Assembly: GCA_027579435.1 (NCBI GenBank)
Contig: JANBPK010000781.1
Coordinates: 1-64,000 of the forward strand
Direction: 5' to 3'
DNA from: Candolleomyces eurysporus
Taxonomy: Eukaryota > Basidiomycota > Agaricomycetes > Agaricales > Psathyrellaceae
Length of the DNA: 64,000 nt
Below the pieces are notes generated by a model that was not told where the DNA came from, did not search any database, and was given only the letters and a program-made list of their open reading frames with translations. This document shows positions 1-12,300 of the stretch, one piece after another. Position 1 is the first letter of the stretch, and each line of letters opens with the position of its first letter. The position numbers and the translations under genes are program-made.

Positions 1-101
1 CCATTGTTGTCCCCGCCGTTGTTGCCCCCGTTGTTGTTGCCGCCATCGTTATTGCCGCCATTGTTATTTCCATCGTTGTTGTTGTTGTCCCCGTTATCCA
101 T
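1..101 (-). CDS. Partial N/G-rich gene, 5' end only (possible DUF7137-like paralogue)
   Basis: The minus strand reads from an ATG at 101 into a run of Asn, Gly and Asp (MDNGDNNNDGNN...) that leaves the window at base 1. The neighbouring minus-strand gene (1080-1762) opens with the same kind of tract. In both, a CTAG that could be an intron acceptor lies 20-30 nt upstream of the ATG. This suggests a tandem paralogue whose folded domain lies outside the window. The inference rests on low-complexity sequence only. A signal-peptide exon further upstream is likely from what I know of the family, but I could not place it. Confidence 0.35.
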   Translation of the reverse strand, partial: MDNGDNNNNDGNNNGGNNDGGNNNGGNNGGDNN

Positions 102-1079
102 GTCGAAAGAATGTGAGTGCTAGCAGCAGCAGATGCTAGTGCGGTGGGGAGAAGGCAAATCGACCAGAAAAGAGAAGGGTCGAGGAGAGAAGAAGACGAA
201 GAATCAAAGCGTGGTTTGTCGTCGTTGGCAGTGACTGGAATGTTCCCAGCCCACTGATGATGACAAAATGGGGTTCGTCTGATGTTTTCTCGGCGGATAG
301 TTGATGAAAATGACGAGATGTGTGTTCGCCGGAAAATAGGGGCCCGGCATTCGACTCGTCTGCCTCGACGGAGGACCAGACCACCAGATGGAGAGAGCAG
401 TCCAGTTTCAAGTACGCGGGGCCGCAGAAGCAAGATCGACAAAGTTTGAAATCAAAACATTCCCCGATTGAGTCGAGCACGGGTTCGGAGGCACTCGCAG
501 CGACATCCTAGGGGATTGTGAACGGCGACAGGGCTGAAGAACTTCCACCAGGCTCCTGAACTACATGACGAGATGGAAGAAGCCAGCAAGTTTGTTAGGC
601 GCCCGCTAAGCAGGCAAACACGCGCTGTCCTGGATCATCGTAAAGATCCGGAAGAGGAAGTTCGATGGTCCAAGTAGGGTCCCAATTATTCCAAACCTGT
701 TGGGTTGCGGTAACACTGGCGATCCCAGTAATCGGTTTGATAATGTTCTGGAGAAAGGATGGGACCCAATTAGGATTCAAGACATGGTAGCAACGATCTC
801 GATGGAGATCAGCCGCAACAAGCTACGTACGATGTGCTGAAAGTCCAAGACGATGGATGTAGTTCGACAACAAGATGAAAAAGCGAGAGTCCATGAATGT
901 ACATGTCCATAAAGAGCTACAGAATTCGTGACAATGTGTCCATACTAATAAACGAGGAAAAGAGGAGAATTAACACAGAGGTTGAAGGTGAATGTGAAAT
1001 TAAGGAAGAATTAAGCCAAGAATATTCATGAAGCGTGAACCAGAGTTTTAGAAGGGTGTATGATGAAGGAGGTCCTCTT
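102..1079. other. Intergenic, no gene supported
   Basis: No frame here has conserved-looking protein sequence. A minus-strand frame near 136-480 ends in a hydrophobic stretch and could contribute an upstream exon to the partial gene at 1-101, but no convincing splice pair links them. A short minus-strand frame at 595-780 is also unassigned. Confidence 0.5.
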
Positions 1080-1762
1080 TCAATGACGGTTGGTAACACG
1101 AAGAAGGTGGAATCCAGATAAGAAGCAGATGAGGAGCGTCACCACCAAACTGATAGCAGCGGGATGCGAAGCAGTGGCCATCGCACTCCCACATATAGCA
1201 CATCTCCATCCTACGAAACTCTCATAAGCCTCCACAAATCAACAGTCACAAAGGCACAAAATTATGACCACGCACCATCGGAAAGCGGTGTATACGCCTG
1301 TGGGGTATACAACGCAATCTGCAACTGACTGTTCGGCGATAAATACCCGGCCCTCCTGATAGCCCCGAACCCTCGCTCATCGCAAACCCTAATATTACAC
1401 CCAGCCTGTGGAAGTGGAGTTTCCGGATGGCTGATCTGGTACGAATAAACGTCCCAAACCACCTCGGTCGCAGTCCCCGGAATAATTCCATCACTCGGAC
1501 CAACAGGATATGTGTTCCCTCCCTCGCAGACCGCCGATACCGTCAAGTGAGTGGGCGTGGCCAGGATGTACGATGTGTTCCAGGCAAAAGTGATGAGATT
1601 CCCCGGGGCGATTTTGTAGAACGAGGTGACCGTTTGAGGTGGCTGGGTGAATACGAGCTCCCCGGCTGGTGCACTAGCTGGGATGATCAGCTGAGATGTG
1701 GTTTGGGGTGGGTTGCCGCCGTTCCCATTCCCATTCCCGTTGCCGTTTCCGTTGTCCGCCAT
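1080..1762 (-). CDS. DUF7137-like secreted/membrane protein
   Basis: Two exons are read: 1762-1276 and 1210-1080, with a 65-nt intron (GTGCGT donor, CGTAG acceptor). The spliced frame closes exactly on a TGA. After an Asn/Gly linker comes a beta-rich domain typical of the fungal DUF7137 family (motifs TYPVGP, GTATEVVWD, YTPLSDGW). The second exon adds CAICGSA followed by a hydrophobic C-terminal segment of about 18 residues, either a membrane anchor or a GPI signal. The family usually has an N-terminal signal peptide; none follows the ATG at 1762, so a 5' exon is probably missing (possible acceptor CTCTAG near 1790). Its biochemical role is unknown; a cell-surface location is inferred from the family and the tail. 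Confidence 0.7.
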
Positions 1763-2200
1763 GAGAGTTGGAGAAGAGATGGAGAGCTAGAGGGGTATCA
1801 GGCCAGCGCAAGGGAAGCTGGACAAGGGCTCGAGGCTTCTGCCCGAGGCCTCGCGCCTCGCACCAGTTGAAGCAAACATAAATAGCCACAAATATCGGCC
1901 GCGTGGAATCTGGGGTTGATCCGCTGATTAGATAGTGATCCGTGGGCGGAACCATTCCGAGCGACGATCCAAGAACACTTTGTGGAGCACTCAGAGTATG
2001 GATGCTAGAAAAAGGATACGGTGGAAGTAGAAAGTGCAAGACGTGTTCATGTTACATCTCCTTGATCCTTTCCATATGAGTTTCAAATTACATGTAGTAT
2101 ACAAAAGGTCCATGAAACCATGATGATGGAACTCCCCAGGGAACCATCAATGATATCGATAGCGACACAGCTCTCTAGCTGTCGTCGTTGCGTCTTCGGG
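1763..2200. other. Intergenic, possible missing 5' exon of the DUF7137-like gene
   Basis: The segment lies between the ATG at 1762 and the stop of the next minus-strand gene. A minus-strand frame begins near 2039 with a hydrophobic start but meets stops. I could not join it to the downstream exon. Confidence 0.4.
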
Positions 2201-3630
2201 TTATATCGCGCCTCTAGGCAACACCTCCGACGACGCCCTCGATCTATACATCGGCGGGTCGCTAATATGCGCCCTAGGCACCTTCACCCTCATGACCTTC
2301 TCGCTCACAGTCGCCGGCTGAGGAGGCGGCTGGTCATCCCCGAACGTGCTCCACCGTCGAGGAACGGTATCAAAGTCCAGCGGCGCTTCAGGCGTCCTGG
2401 TGGGTGCGAAGCCGGGAAGGGGAGCGACTACTGGTCGTCGCGATTTTCGGTACCGACGTCGACCGAAGATGAAAGCGATGACGAGGAGGGCAACGGCGGC
2501 GGATGCGCCGAAGAGGCAAGCGACTATTTCGCCTGCCGAGAGTCTCGTAAGAGAGTCGTCTGGAAAGTTCGGAAGGCCAGAGGCCCTCCCGTTTGTCGGG
2601 GGGGTGGTAGGTTGTGCAGTAGAGGTACCCTGTATTGCGGTTGAAGGCAAGCGTAGAGCGGTTGGCTCGGGTGCTTCTGTATTGCGCACAATTAGGTAGT
2701 CGAGGCTGAGCGGAGTGCCAGCGGTCGTGTAAGAGACTGAAATGTTGTGTGGTCCAAATGGGATTCCAGGTGTTGCGAAGAAAAGTTGGTTTAAGAATGG
2801 TTCGCTTTGATTGTTGTTTGAACTGAGCGGTCTGGCGATGGTGAAAGAGATTGGAGGAGCCCCGTCGATGGAGTAAGAGCCCGTCGCGGGCTCGCGAGCC
2901 ATGTCACTCGGAATACCTCCATACCAAACCAGGCCCGTACCTACGATACCAATCAGAGTTGCGCAACGAAATCGTGTTGGAGAAAATGTGAAGAGATACC
3001 ATTGAAATTAATGCTAACAGTCGCTCCAGGCGTATCGGTGTGATGAATGAAAGAGGGTACTGCGGTCCACGAATCGTCGTAAAGAACGGCTGGGTCGTTA
3101 TCTCCTATTAGAATAAATTCGGTGTCGTTTATCGAAGATGGTGTGTACTCGATGGAGTCGATCCAAAAATGTCGGTCCGAGCTTGTTGCAACTAAAGACA
3201 GGTTGTGAATCCCAGCGGTGCCGTTCTTATAGACACAGAGCGGCCAATTATTTCGAAGCTCCGTGACAGCTGAACGCTTCTGAATGCTTTGTCCATCCAC
3301 GAAGCACTCCCACGTCGGGTCGGAGGAATCGTTCCTAAAGTTCTGCAGGGTTCCAAATACTTTAGCTCTCGGGCCTGAATGGTCGGGAAGAAAGTTGTAG
3401 CAGTAGTTAGAGAGTGAGGACTTTGAGCGCACGATGACTTCAACCGCACCTTCAAAGATGAGCTCGAGCCTCCCCGACGAGCCCAGTAGCCCATGTAGCG
3501 TATTCTGAAACGTCGCCCCAAAATTCCCATTGTTATCGAGTGTCCCATCTGCGTTGGAAATCCAGTCGCCCGCGTATTGGATTCGAGGATTTGTATCGTC
3601 GATGACAACCTTTCTGCTAGCAGAAGGCAT
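2201..3630 (-). CDS. Single-pass membrane protein with two tandem ectodomains
   Basis: Exons 3630-3450, 3374-3000 and 2940-2201 give 431 aa. Intron 1 (75 nt) has a CTAAC branch site; intron 2 is 59 nt. The ectodomain holds two similar beta-sandwich-like modules, each opening with a V-[IV]-DD-T/N-[DN]-P motif and an IQY or LYDDSW strand. The second ends near LVWYG and SYSIDG. A Ser/Thr/Pro-rich stalk, one hydrophobic segment (about residues 325-347) and a basic juxtamembrane RRRYRK follow, then a proline-rich tail. This architecture is common in Agaricomycetes and its ligand is unknown. The paralogue at 5629-7279 lies head to head with it. The start was chosen by alignment to that paralogue; an ATG 27 nt upstream is also in frame. 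Confidence 0.8.
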
Positions 3631-5628
3631 GCCTTCATTAAGAGAAGACAAAAGCAATTAGAGTCCCCAGTTCGGTGTAGTATGTAAAGGCATCGGATGT
3701 CTGTCCCAGCCAGATAGATGGTGTTGAAAGGAGTGTGAAAGAGGGACGTTATCGCAGGCTGCTCTGTATAATAAGTCGGAGAAAAGTGGGCAACAGGATT
3801 TGATGATCTTTTGACAGCCTGTAGAGATACCGTGCAGCAGTAATGATGACAAGCAACTGTCGCACATACATATTTCAGCAAAGATGAAACAGGTATGTAA
3901 TGCGATAATGCGGGCAGTTACTCCGACCAAGCGCAGTAACCGTGACTCTTGGAAGCAAGTGCCGAGATCACCGTTGCAAGAGAAGCTCTAGCTGCATAGT
4001 GGTAAGGTTGTCGCTTCACGACACTTCCGAGTCCGCAGAAAGAGCCGTTTCTAGAGCTCAACAGATCTACGCATCCGACGATTCCCTGAAGATCACTTGA
4101 CGTAGCGTGACAGAACGCGAAAGGGTTGGATAATGCAAACGACGAGGGTCAGGAGAGAAAGTGCAGGGTAAACATTGATCGATAATTGATAACGCTCTAT
4201 GCCCCCCCCATGGGCGTCAATTCTCGCGTAACAACCAGCGACACCTAGGATCACCAGATTCGGATAAAGACTGAGGCCCTAGCTCAGCGACATTCAACGA
4301 CAGTTCTGGTCAAGATAGTTGTTGATGAAAGAGCAGTTTAAATCACGGATAGCTTCTAACGTCTGCTTGAGCTGGATATGGAGAAGACAACAAGAAGATC
4401 AATTGCACAAACAAGTGTGTCTGTGCATGCTGCTGGGAGATGATGCATCCTGTCTGATGTCAACTACTTCTGTGATTTGTGGACCGGTAGTCATACGTAC
4501 TCATACCAGTAGCAGAGACACGCTGCATCTCACGCTCACTGGGTGAGCCAGAAGGTAGCTCGCAGTTCTTTTTCACGACATATCTCTGACGTTCCCACCA
4601 AGTAGCTGTTAGTGCACATCTATCTGAGCTAGATAGCAAGCCTTCGCGAAGGCTCATGAGCAGAGGACTAGAATCCATTATGATTCAATCTTTTTGCGAA
4701 GTAGGCGATAATCATCCGACGGTCTACGCAGAAGATCCCTCGCTAGCAGTCCGCAGAGCCACGGATGTGATGATTATGCTCGGTGCTTCAAATCGAAGGC
4801 GGAGATGTGATTTGGATAATCTCCCATGGGCTAACGAAACAAGTTCATGGCGCTGGAAGGGCTCTGAATGAATTGTTACAAGGTGAAGTGATCGCATCAA
4901 TCATCATGTGTGTACGGCACACACCGGCTACACGGTTCATAGGTCGTTGCCATGTCATCCTTGATCCCGGTTCTTGACAACGAAAGCCAAGATGAAGCTG
5001 TATTGGGTAGGACTGGGCAACCTCCGACCCCGTCTCGTCAAAAACGAAGCCCTGAAGGCCGAATCAGTGAGTTCTATCTATCTATTTGGGCCCTTTGTTC
5101 TAAAGAAGGTGCATCGCAGGATTCTGTCTTTCCGTATACCATCAGTTGTGTACAAGCCAATTTCAATGCAAATGCAAGGCTGCTCTCTCGCCGCTGTCAC
5201 GGTTGCGTATCTTCGCACTGCCATTTCGGATGGTCAACTGAGGGCAAATCCAGGGCCAGTGTCAAACGTGATGCCGTGCTTACGCGAAGAAATAGCTTGT
5301 CTGAGGGCCGTCGGGCGTCGCGAACAACGCAGCCTCGATATCACCCAAGACTACCTCCGGTTCATATAAACATAGAACACCTTCTCTAACGACCCGAGTC
5401 TGTTGGCCGCGCTAGCGCTGTGGACGCTAGCCAGAAAGAAGCTCACTAGGTATGTGTGCGGAGCACACTTTCCCCATCAATTTGTTTTCCCAACTGCGAG
5501 ATTCTGATCACTTCTTCAGGTCCTTGCTCACGTCAAACCCTCTGGCAGTTTCTTTCCTCACACCTCTTTCCCCCCNTCCATCATCTGCGTGGACAGATAG
5601 TCACTCTTATGCCTCCGCCTTGAAGGCA
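3631..5628. other. Divergent intergenic region between membrane-protein paralogues
   Basis: This 2.0-kb segment separates the starts of two head-to-head paralogues. It holds several unremarkable frames, the longest a 145-codon + frame at 4952-5389 with no recognisable domain. An N at 5576 beside a C run lies just upstream of the + strand start. I see no supported gene. Promoters for both paralogues must lie here, but no specific site can be assigned. Confidence 0.5.
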
Positions 5629-7279
5629 ATGTCTTCCTCCAGTAGCGGAATTATCAGCACCCCTCGACGGGTTGTGATCGACGATACCAATTCGCGTGTA
5701 CAATATGTCGGACCGTGGTCTCTCGATGCCCGGGGCACTAGAGACAGGCTCGGAAATTTCGGGGATCCGTTTCAGGAAAGTCTACATGGAATCGTTGGCT
5801 CAACGGGTAGTTTCTCATTTTCCTATGAAGGTATGTGACCAAAAGTTGGATAGTAAGCGGGTACCATCGTCCTAACTGCTAGCAAATTCGATACTATAGG
5901 TTCGAGCGTAAAGGCATACGGGACGCTCAACACAAGATTTGATCCTAATGTCGTCGACCCGTCTTGGGAATGTTATGTGGATGGCCAGAGGATAGCCCGG
6001 TCCGACTCTATTCCCTCACCTCAGAACAATTGGATTTTGTGCGACTATGAAACCAATGAGTCCGGAGTTCATAATCTGCTGGTCAACGTTACAAGCGTCC
6101 GAAACCGCTTTTCGCTCGACTACATCGAGTACACCCCATCCCCAACTGATTCGGCCGCACAAACATTCATCCGAGTAGACGACACTGACCCTACTCTTCG
6201 TTTCGATAGCTCCTGGACCTCAGTTGATGAAGAGGGTGGTGCTCACTTAACAACGCAAACGGGCGGGACTGTAACAGCCACCTTTAATGGTAGGCATGAA
6301 CCAACTTTTTGCTTGCGAAACTGAGCTAATCTTTTGGAAGGCACCGGTTTGCAGTGGTATGGCTACATTCCCAACAATATGAGGCGTGGTTCTTCGGTTG
6401 GATCATACTCAATCGACGGCCAGCCTGCGTTGACGTTCATCCTAAACGGTCTGCCCAATGAAAGAAGAAACGGACCATCGCAATATAACCAGCTTTTCTT
6501 CGAAACACGGGAACTGTCCTCCGGCACCCACAGTATCGCCGTCACATACGAGGGGAGCAGGACCCCTCTCACCCTCCAATACCTTGTCATCCGCAATGAA
6601 ACCTCGATTACCAGCGTCCATACCTCCATCAACCCCGAACCCACTACTAATTCCAACGTCTCCTCAGAGTCTGCCTCTTCATCTCCTCCAGTTGCCAGCA
6701 TAGTAGGAGCCGTGCTCGGCACGCTGATCGCCCTTGTCATCCTTATCCTCGCCTTCATCCTCGGTCGGCGCTGGTACCGCCGCCGAAAACGACCCACCAT
6801 CGCACCACTCCCAGGCTTCGTAAAACCCAGCCAACCCAGTGCGCCTCTCGACATCGACGCCGTGCCCTCACGGTACAGCGTGGAGCTCGAAGAACGACAC
6901 GCTGCTCACCAGTCTCCACGCTTCCATCCGCTCGGCCACTTGCGTCCGCCGAGGATTAGCAGACAATTTAATCCGGAAGTCAGGTTAACGATGAGTTCCA
7001 TCGATTTGAACCCCCCNGCCTGTGCAACATGCCCCTCCCAGCACGTCGAATGCGGAGACGGACTCGATATTAACGGCGCCCCGGTCGAGTGTCGTGGATT
7101 TCACTCCTCCTCCTCCGCACGGCCAGAGCGGGTCGTCGCGGGGCTCGCAGCTGGATCCTTACTCCGCTGGGTATCCCTATGCGAATATGGGCCTTTCAGA
7201 GTATCAAAAGTTGGTAGCTGCTACCAAGGCGGAGGAAGCGAGGCTCAATTCGAGGAGACGGGATCCCGGTTATATGTAA
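5629..7279 (+). CDS. Single-pass membrane protein, paralogue of 2201-3630
   Basis: Exons are 5629-5830, 5900-6289 and 6341-7279, with introns of 69 and 51 nt at the same two positions as in the paralogue. The product has two tandem ectodomain modules (RVVIDDTN..., then VDDTDP...LRFDSSW), conserved GLQWYGYIP and GSYSIDG motifs, a Ser/Thr stalk, one transmembrane helix (coded at about 6690-6765), a basic RRWYRRRKR and a proline-rich cytoplasmic tail. An N at 7017 after six Cs breaks the tail. Ignoring it switches to a frame ending SRRRDPGYM at 7279, a far better tail than the uncorrected frame ending at 7284. Function unknown; the ectodomain suggests surface recognition or wall contact. Confidence 0.8.
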
Positions 7280-7540
7280 TGTAGCCCCGTCGTATGTTTT
7301 CTGAGCACGTTTTACTATGCACTATACCCAGGTCGAATCACTTGTTGTCGATGCTACTACTACACGTTCCTTGCACGCATTTGTACCATTTACACACTAC
7401 ATTTAAGAGCCGTTCGTATCAGTTTTCATTTGTTAGTCATATCAGTCAGTAATTCGAGCGACAAGCAACCGAGATCAGTCTTAATTCCAGCATAATCCAC
7501 ATGGGATACAGTAACGAGTTATGCGTGCGTCGGCGATCGG

Positions 7541-8789
7541 TTAGAGGTCGAGCTTTGCCAGCTCGAGGGCCCCAGCGTTTCCAATAACCGTATAGGAGGT
7601 GCCGTCTTGGAGCTTGACGGTGGAGGCTCGAACGGAGGCCGGGAGGTTTTCGCTCCCCAGCTTGCCTGCAATCGCCATGGCCTTTGCGAGGGTGCCGATC
7701 TGTATATGTATGTAACTATCAGCTTCCCATCCATGCGTACAATGCAGAAAGAAGGGAGGAACACGTGTGGTAAACTCCGGAATTCAAATGTGGGTGTATT
7801 GAATTGAGCGGAAGACTACGTACGTTTATTTCGAGCGAGTTAGTAACGTGAGAGAGCAGCCCTGTAACCTTGCTGGAGACGAATGAGATTCAGTTGCGCG
7901 ACATAACAACGAGAGATATTGCAAGACATATAAGCTTAATACGCACCCGTATAACGTCTCGGCCCAGCGAGAGTCTGGACGGTCGGTCCCGGTCAAGAGT
8001 CCTGGACGGAAGACGATGGTCTCCTTGTAGCCCAGTCTCGCGAGACCTTCTTCCGTTAGACCTTTGCTCCTGTTGTGAGAAAAAAGTGAATATGAGCGTG
8101 GTTCCGGCTTGGTAGTATAGACATAGGATGCTCACTTTGTGTACAAGAATGGTGAACTGGAACTGGCGCCGGTCGACTGGGACAGGGGAGGGATGCAAGG
8201 TTTCGTAAAAGGGCATATAGGAGCCACAGTGGCAAACCCACCGATAGGTAGACAAGCCGTTGGTTCTCAGAGACCTTCGCTTCCTTCGCGGCGTTGATGA
8301 CATACCTAGACAATTTCGTAGGCGTGCCAGTGTCAGCTGCCGGAACAGTCATGGTTGGATGTTCGATACATACTCTCGGTCAATCTTGACAAAATTCTCT
8401 GCGCCCCCTGCAGCCTTCCTTGTGGTCCCTAGGCTATTTCAATTAACAAAGCAGAACAATATCAGTGACTTGACCTAGGCAAGGAACAAGTGAACAGACG
8501 CACGTAATGAATACCACGTCCCAGCTCTTAGCGTTCAGTCCACTCGAATCCAGCTTCTCAAAGTCGATGGTACTCTGCTCCAACTTGTCTTTGCCAGCCT
8601 CAGGAAGCTTATCAGAGGCTGTAACACGCCTTCCATACTCTCCGACACGCGAATAATGGGCGGTCGAGAGTAAGGTTTGCAGCAATTGCTGGCCTGTCTG
8701 GCCCGTTGCACCAAGGATAAGAGCGGTTACAACTTGATGTAGTTTTGAGTATGGTTCAAATTATGAATATGAAAGCACTCACAGGACAT
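7541..8789 (-). CDS. FMP52: FMP52-like mitochondrial outer-membrane NAD(P)-binding protein
   Basis: Eight exons (8789-8783, 8732-8504, 8433-8374, 8305-8242, 8176-8136, 8069-7947, 7872-7824, 7699-7541) sum to 244 codons and 243 aa. The product is an atypical short-chain dehydrogenase of the FMP52/HTATIP2 (TIP30) type. It has an N-terminal GATGQTG dinucleotide-binding loop, a VFITLGTTRKAAGG strand-loop, an active-site-like FLYTKSKG (YxxxK) and RPGLLTG in the C-terminal half. In yeast FMP52 is on the mitochondrial outer membrane; its substrate is unknown. The first exon is only 7 nt (ATGTCCT), so automatic annotation may miss the start. It stands alone, divergent from the NACHT-ankyrin gene. Confidence 0.9.
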
Positions 8790-9318
8790 TGTGGTTGCAG
8801 GTCAGTATTCGAGGTTTCGGTCGCGAGGAGAGTCGCAATCCAGGCAATCCAGCCTCGTGTGGACGTCATAGTCAGCATGCTCGGCATGAATGATTGCCGT
8901 CAAAACGAGGCTCGGTAGCAGTATGTCACTGAATGTGTGGGAAGTTGGGAAACGGCAGAGGATCGTTGGTCTTTCGCCGCGAGGACACGGTTTGCTGTTT
9001 TCACCATTCTCCTCACAATCTATATCTTTGGTCGAAAAGGAACTTGTTTAACCTTCTATCCTTGAAGAAGATGCACTCATGGATCCCGCATGATTACTTG
9101 ATACCAACGAAATGATTGTAGCCGCGTCGATCCTGTTTTGAGCTTTGCAGTTAAATGCGGTGCTCCATGGGTTCATGGTACCCTAAATAAGTGAACGCTG
9201 CGGATCCCAGGCCCAAGCTTTCAGAAAGAAACGGCCGTCTTGTGAAGGACTGCCAACGGTGAGTTGCATTGGAATCTCTCAAGGAAAGTCAGACTTACCG
9301 ATGGGCACTACTAGTAAC
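8790..9318. other. Divergent promoter region, FMP52 / NACHT-ankyrin gene
   Basis: No coding sequence is supported. A GTGAGT at about 9258 could be the donor of a 5'UTR intron of the NACHT-ankyrin gene, since in-frame ATGs at about 9301 and 9319 follow. Both flanking genes must be promoted from this segment. Confidence 0.4.
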
Positions 9319-12300
9319 ATGGCCGAAGCGATTGGTACCGCGTCTGCCATTGCGGGACTACTAACTCTCGCCGGTCAGATAGCAAAGTTCAGTTACACCT
9401 ATCTCTCGGACTTTCAGAACGCAACCAAGTCCCAAAGATCGTATCTCCTAGAAATATCAGCCCTGAGCGATGTCCTACTGCAAGTGGAATCCATTTTGGA
9501 AAACGAAGATCGCACATTCCTGTCATCTGTGGCCAGCCAGTTATCAGCCATGGTTGAGAAGTGTCGCAAAGAGTTGGAGGACCTCAAGAACGAACTAGAA
9601 ACGCGAGTGGTGAAGGAATATGGGAAATTCAAGAGGTTTCAACACGACGTCATTTGGCCATTCAAGGAGAAGGAAATTAAGAGCCACATCGACTCCATAC
9701 ATCGGTTTCGAAACTTGATTGCGAATATTATATCGCTCAATACCCACTCAATCTCTGTTGGAACTCACCAGAAAATCGATGGTTTACGAAAAGGTAGGGC
9801 CCCTGGACGTACTTCCACTCGGTCCTCATTCATAACCTTTAATTTTGCAGAACACGAAAAGCGCCAAATTATCGAATGGTTAGGATTATCTGATTCATGT
9901 TCCTCTGCCACGGCTTTGGAAGATGAAGCTTGCCCTGAAACGTTGGAATGGTTCCTCGCCTCACCGGAATATCTCGCCTTGAAAGACGACAAGCCTTCGC
10001 TTTTGTGGTGTCATGGTAAACGTGAGTATATCTCCTCGCTCCGAGTCTTGGGTCGTGCTAAGCGTTTGTGTAGCTGGCGTAGGCAAGACCACTCTCTCGT
10101 GAGTTTCTTATGAATCGGGTTCCAAATGTTGGGCTTGACGTTGTCCCCAGTGCCGTCGCTTTCAACAACCTGCAAGAAGAATTTGGCGAAGGTCTCATTC
10201 TACACCATTTTTGCGATTTCTCTGAACGCAATCAGCAGACGTCAAGTGCTGTAGTCAAGACCCTTCTTCATCAGGTTCTCAGCCAGGCCAATGATGACCA
10301 GATCGTGAAGCTCCGAAAGCACCGAGAAAAACCAAAAGCCATCTTGAAATTGGCAACGCTTTCCTCCATCCTCATCGACGTCTGTTCATCCCACTCAACT
10401 TTCCTTGTCCTCGATGGCTTGGACGAGTTCGATGACCGAAAAAACCTATATCCTGTTCTGAAGCAGCTTGTACAAGCTGGCTGGCATGTCCTGGCGACCA
10501 GTCGCGCCCTTCCAGACATAGCGGACGCCTTTCGAAACTACCCATCAATCGAAATTGCGGCAGCCAAGAGTGATTTGGAAACCTACGTCGCCCACCGCCT
10601 TACTGAAAGCGATTTTGACACTATCTCGGGAAACAAATCGATGCTGGTTGCCATTGTTGATAAAGCTGACGGAATGTGAGTAGAAATCCTCTGGCCAGTT
10701 CCCATATTAACTCGAGCATTTATAGATTTCTGCTGGCCCGCCTGATCATGGACCGGCTATTGGAATTGACGACAGTCAAAGAAATGCGGCGTTTCTTGGA
10801 ACATATGCCCACCACTGTCCACGACGGTTACCTGTCCAGTCTCGACCGGATATTGGCCCTGCCTCCTAGCCGGTCATCCCTTGCTTTGAGGGTAATTGGA
10901 TGGATAACTCATGCCGAGCGACGTCTCCAAGTCACCGAAGTCCTTCATGCGTTCGCGTTCGAAGAAGGCTCAGCAGAAGTCGACGAAGACAATATCCCAT
11001 CGCTGAAGCTGGTCCTCCAAGTTTGCATTGGGATCGTCTCAACAGACGCAGAGACTGCAACCCTCGGACTTATCCATTCCACGGCTCACGAATTCTTCCG
11101 CCAGCTCCCGCAGCTCCAAGACACGCACCTCGACATTGCATCGACATCCATTGGATACCTTTCCCTTCCTCCATTATCCACCTCCTGCCCCGACCTCGGG
11201 ACTTTGTCCCGCCGACTTCGCGACATGCCGTTCCTCGCATACGCCACCAAATACTGGGGCATGCACGTCAAGCATGTTGAAGAGCAACTGGCCTCTCGAA
11301 TTCGAGCCTTGCTACTCAATGAGGGCGTTGTGGCCGCCTCTTTCCAGGCACTTCAGGTCGGTGAATGGAAGAACCAAGACCTCGCAGCTGCCGTCTTCGC
11401 GTCCTTGCCCTGTAGGCAATCTCCCCTTCATATCGCAGCATACTGGGGGTTAGATTTCACTTTGAAGTCCCTCCTATCCATGGGCGGGGATGCAAACACC
11501 AAGGACTCGGATGGGTGGACTCCCCTACACTGGGCCGCTTCCAATGGCCACGAGTCAACGGTTGCCATTCTCATTGACCATGGAGTGGATGTAAACTCTC
11601 GGGACTTGGAAGGGTGGACACCTCTATTCTGGGCATGTTTTCGTGGCCTCCCGAATATTGTGTCCTGTCTCCTTGAGAAGGGAGCGGACCATCGGGTCCG
11701 ATCGGTGACTGGATGGACGTGTTTACATTGGGCAATATCCAGGAGGCATAACGAAATCATAACGATCCTGTTGCAACACCATAAAGATTTTGCCCTTCGC
11801 GCCACCTCTATCACGGTTCCCATTGGGACGCTCACCATCACGAGACTGAAGGAAATTCAAACTGCAAAGGACCATGCTGTCAAGCGCACGGTTGACGACG
11901 AGACACCTCTGGAGCTTGCGGCCAGTGCAGAAGATGGCGACGTATTCAATATGTTGTTGCAAGATTTCGATCCGGCGAACGAGCAACCCGCAGCATTCTA
12001 CGAGGAGCACCTTAATACGTGGTGGTCAACCCAACGATTCGATCATCCCCCGATTGATAACGTCTGGCGCGTGTTGAGTAAGGCTGATCGTGTCCTTGGT
12101 CAAGACTACTACCTCAGAAGCCCGCTTGATGCCCAAGTTACCGACTGGAAAACTCGACTCCTCCACGTTGCAATCAAGGACGACAAGCTGCACGTCGCCC
12201 AGATGCTGCTCGAACTTGGAGCAAACCCGAATACCCCTTGTGGACCCAACGATTGGACAGCAATACACGTTGCCGCCTTCCGTCGGGACCCGTGCTTCGT

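Noticed and set aside
4952..5389. 145-codon + strand frame between divergent paralogues
   Set aside because: No domain, no codon-usage or splice support; left as intergenic.
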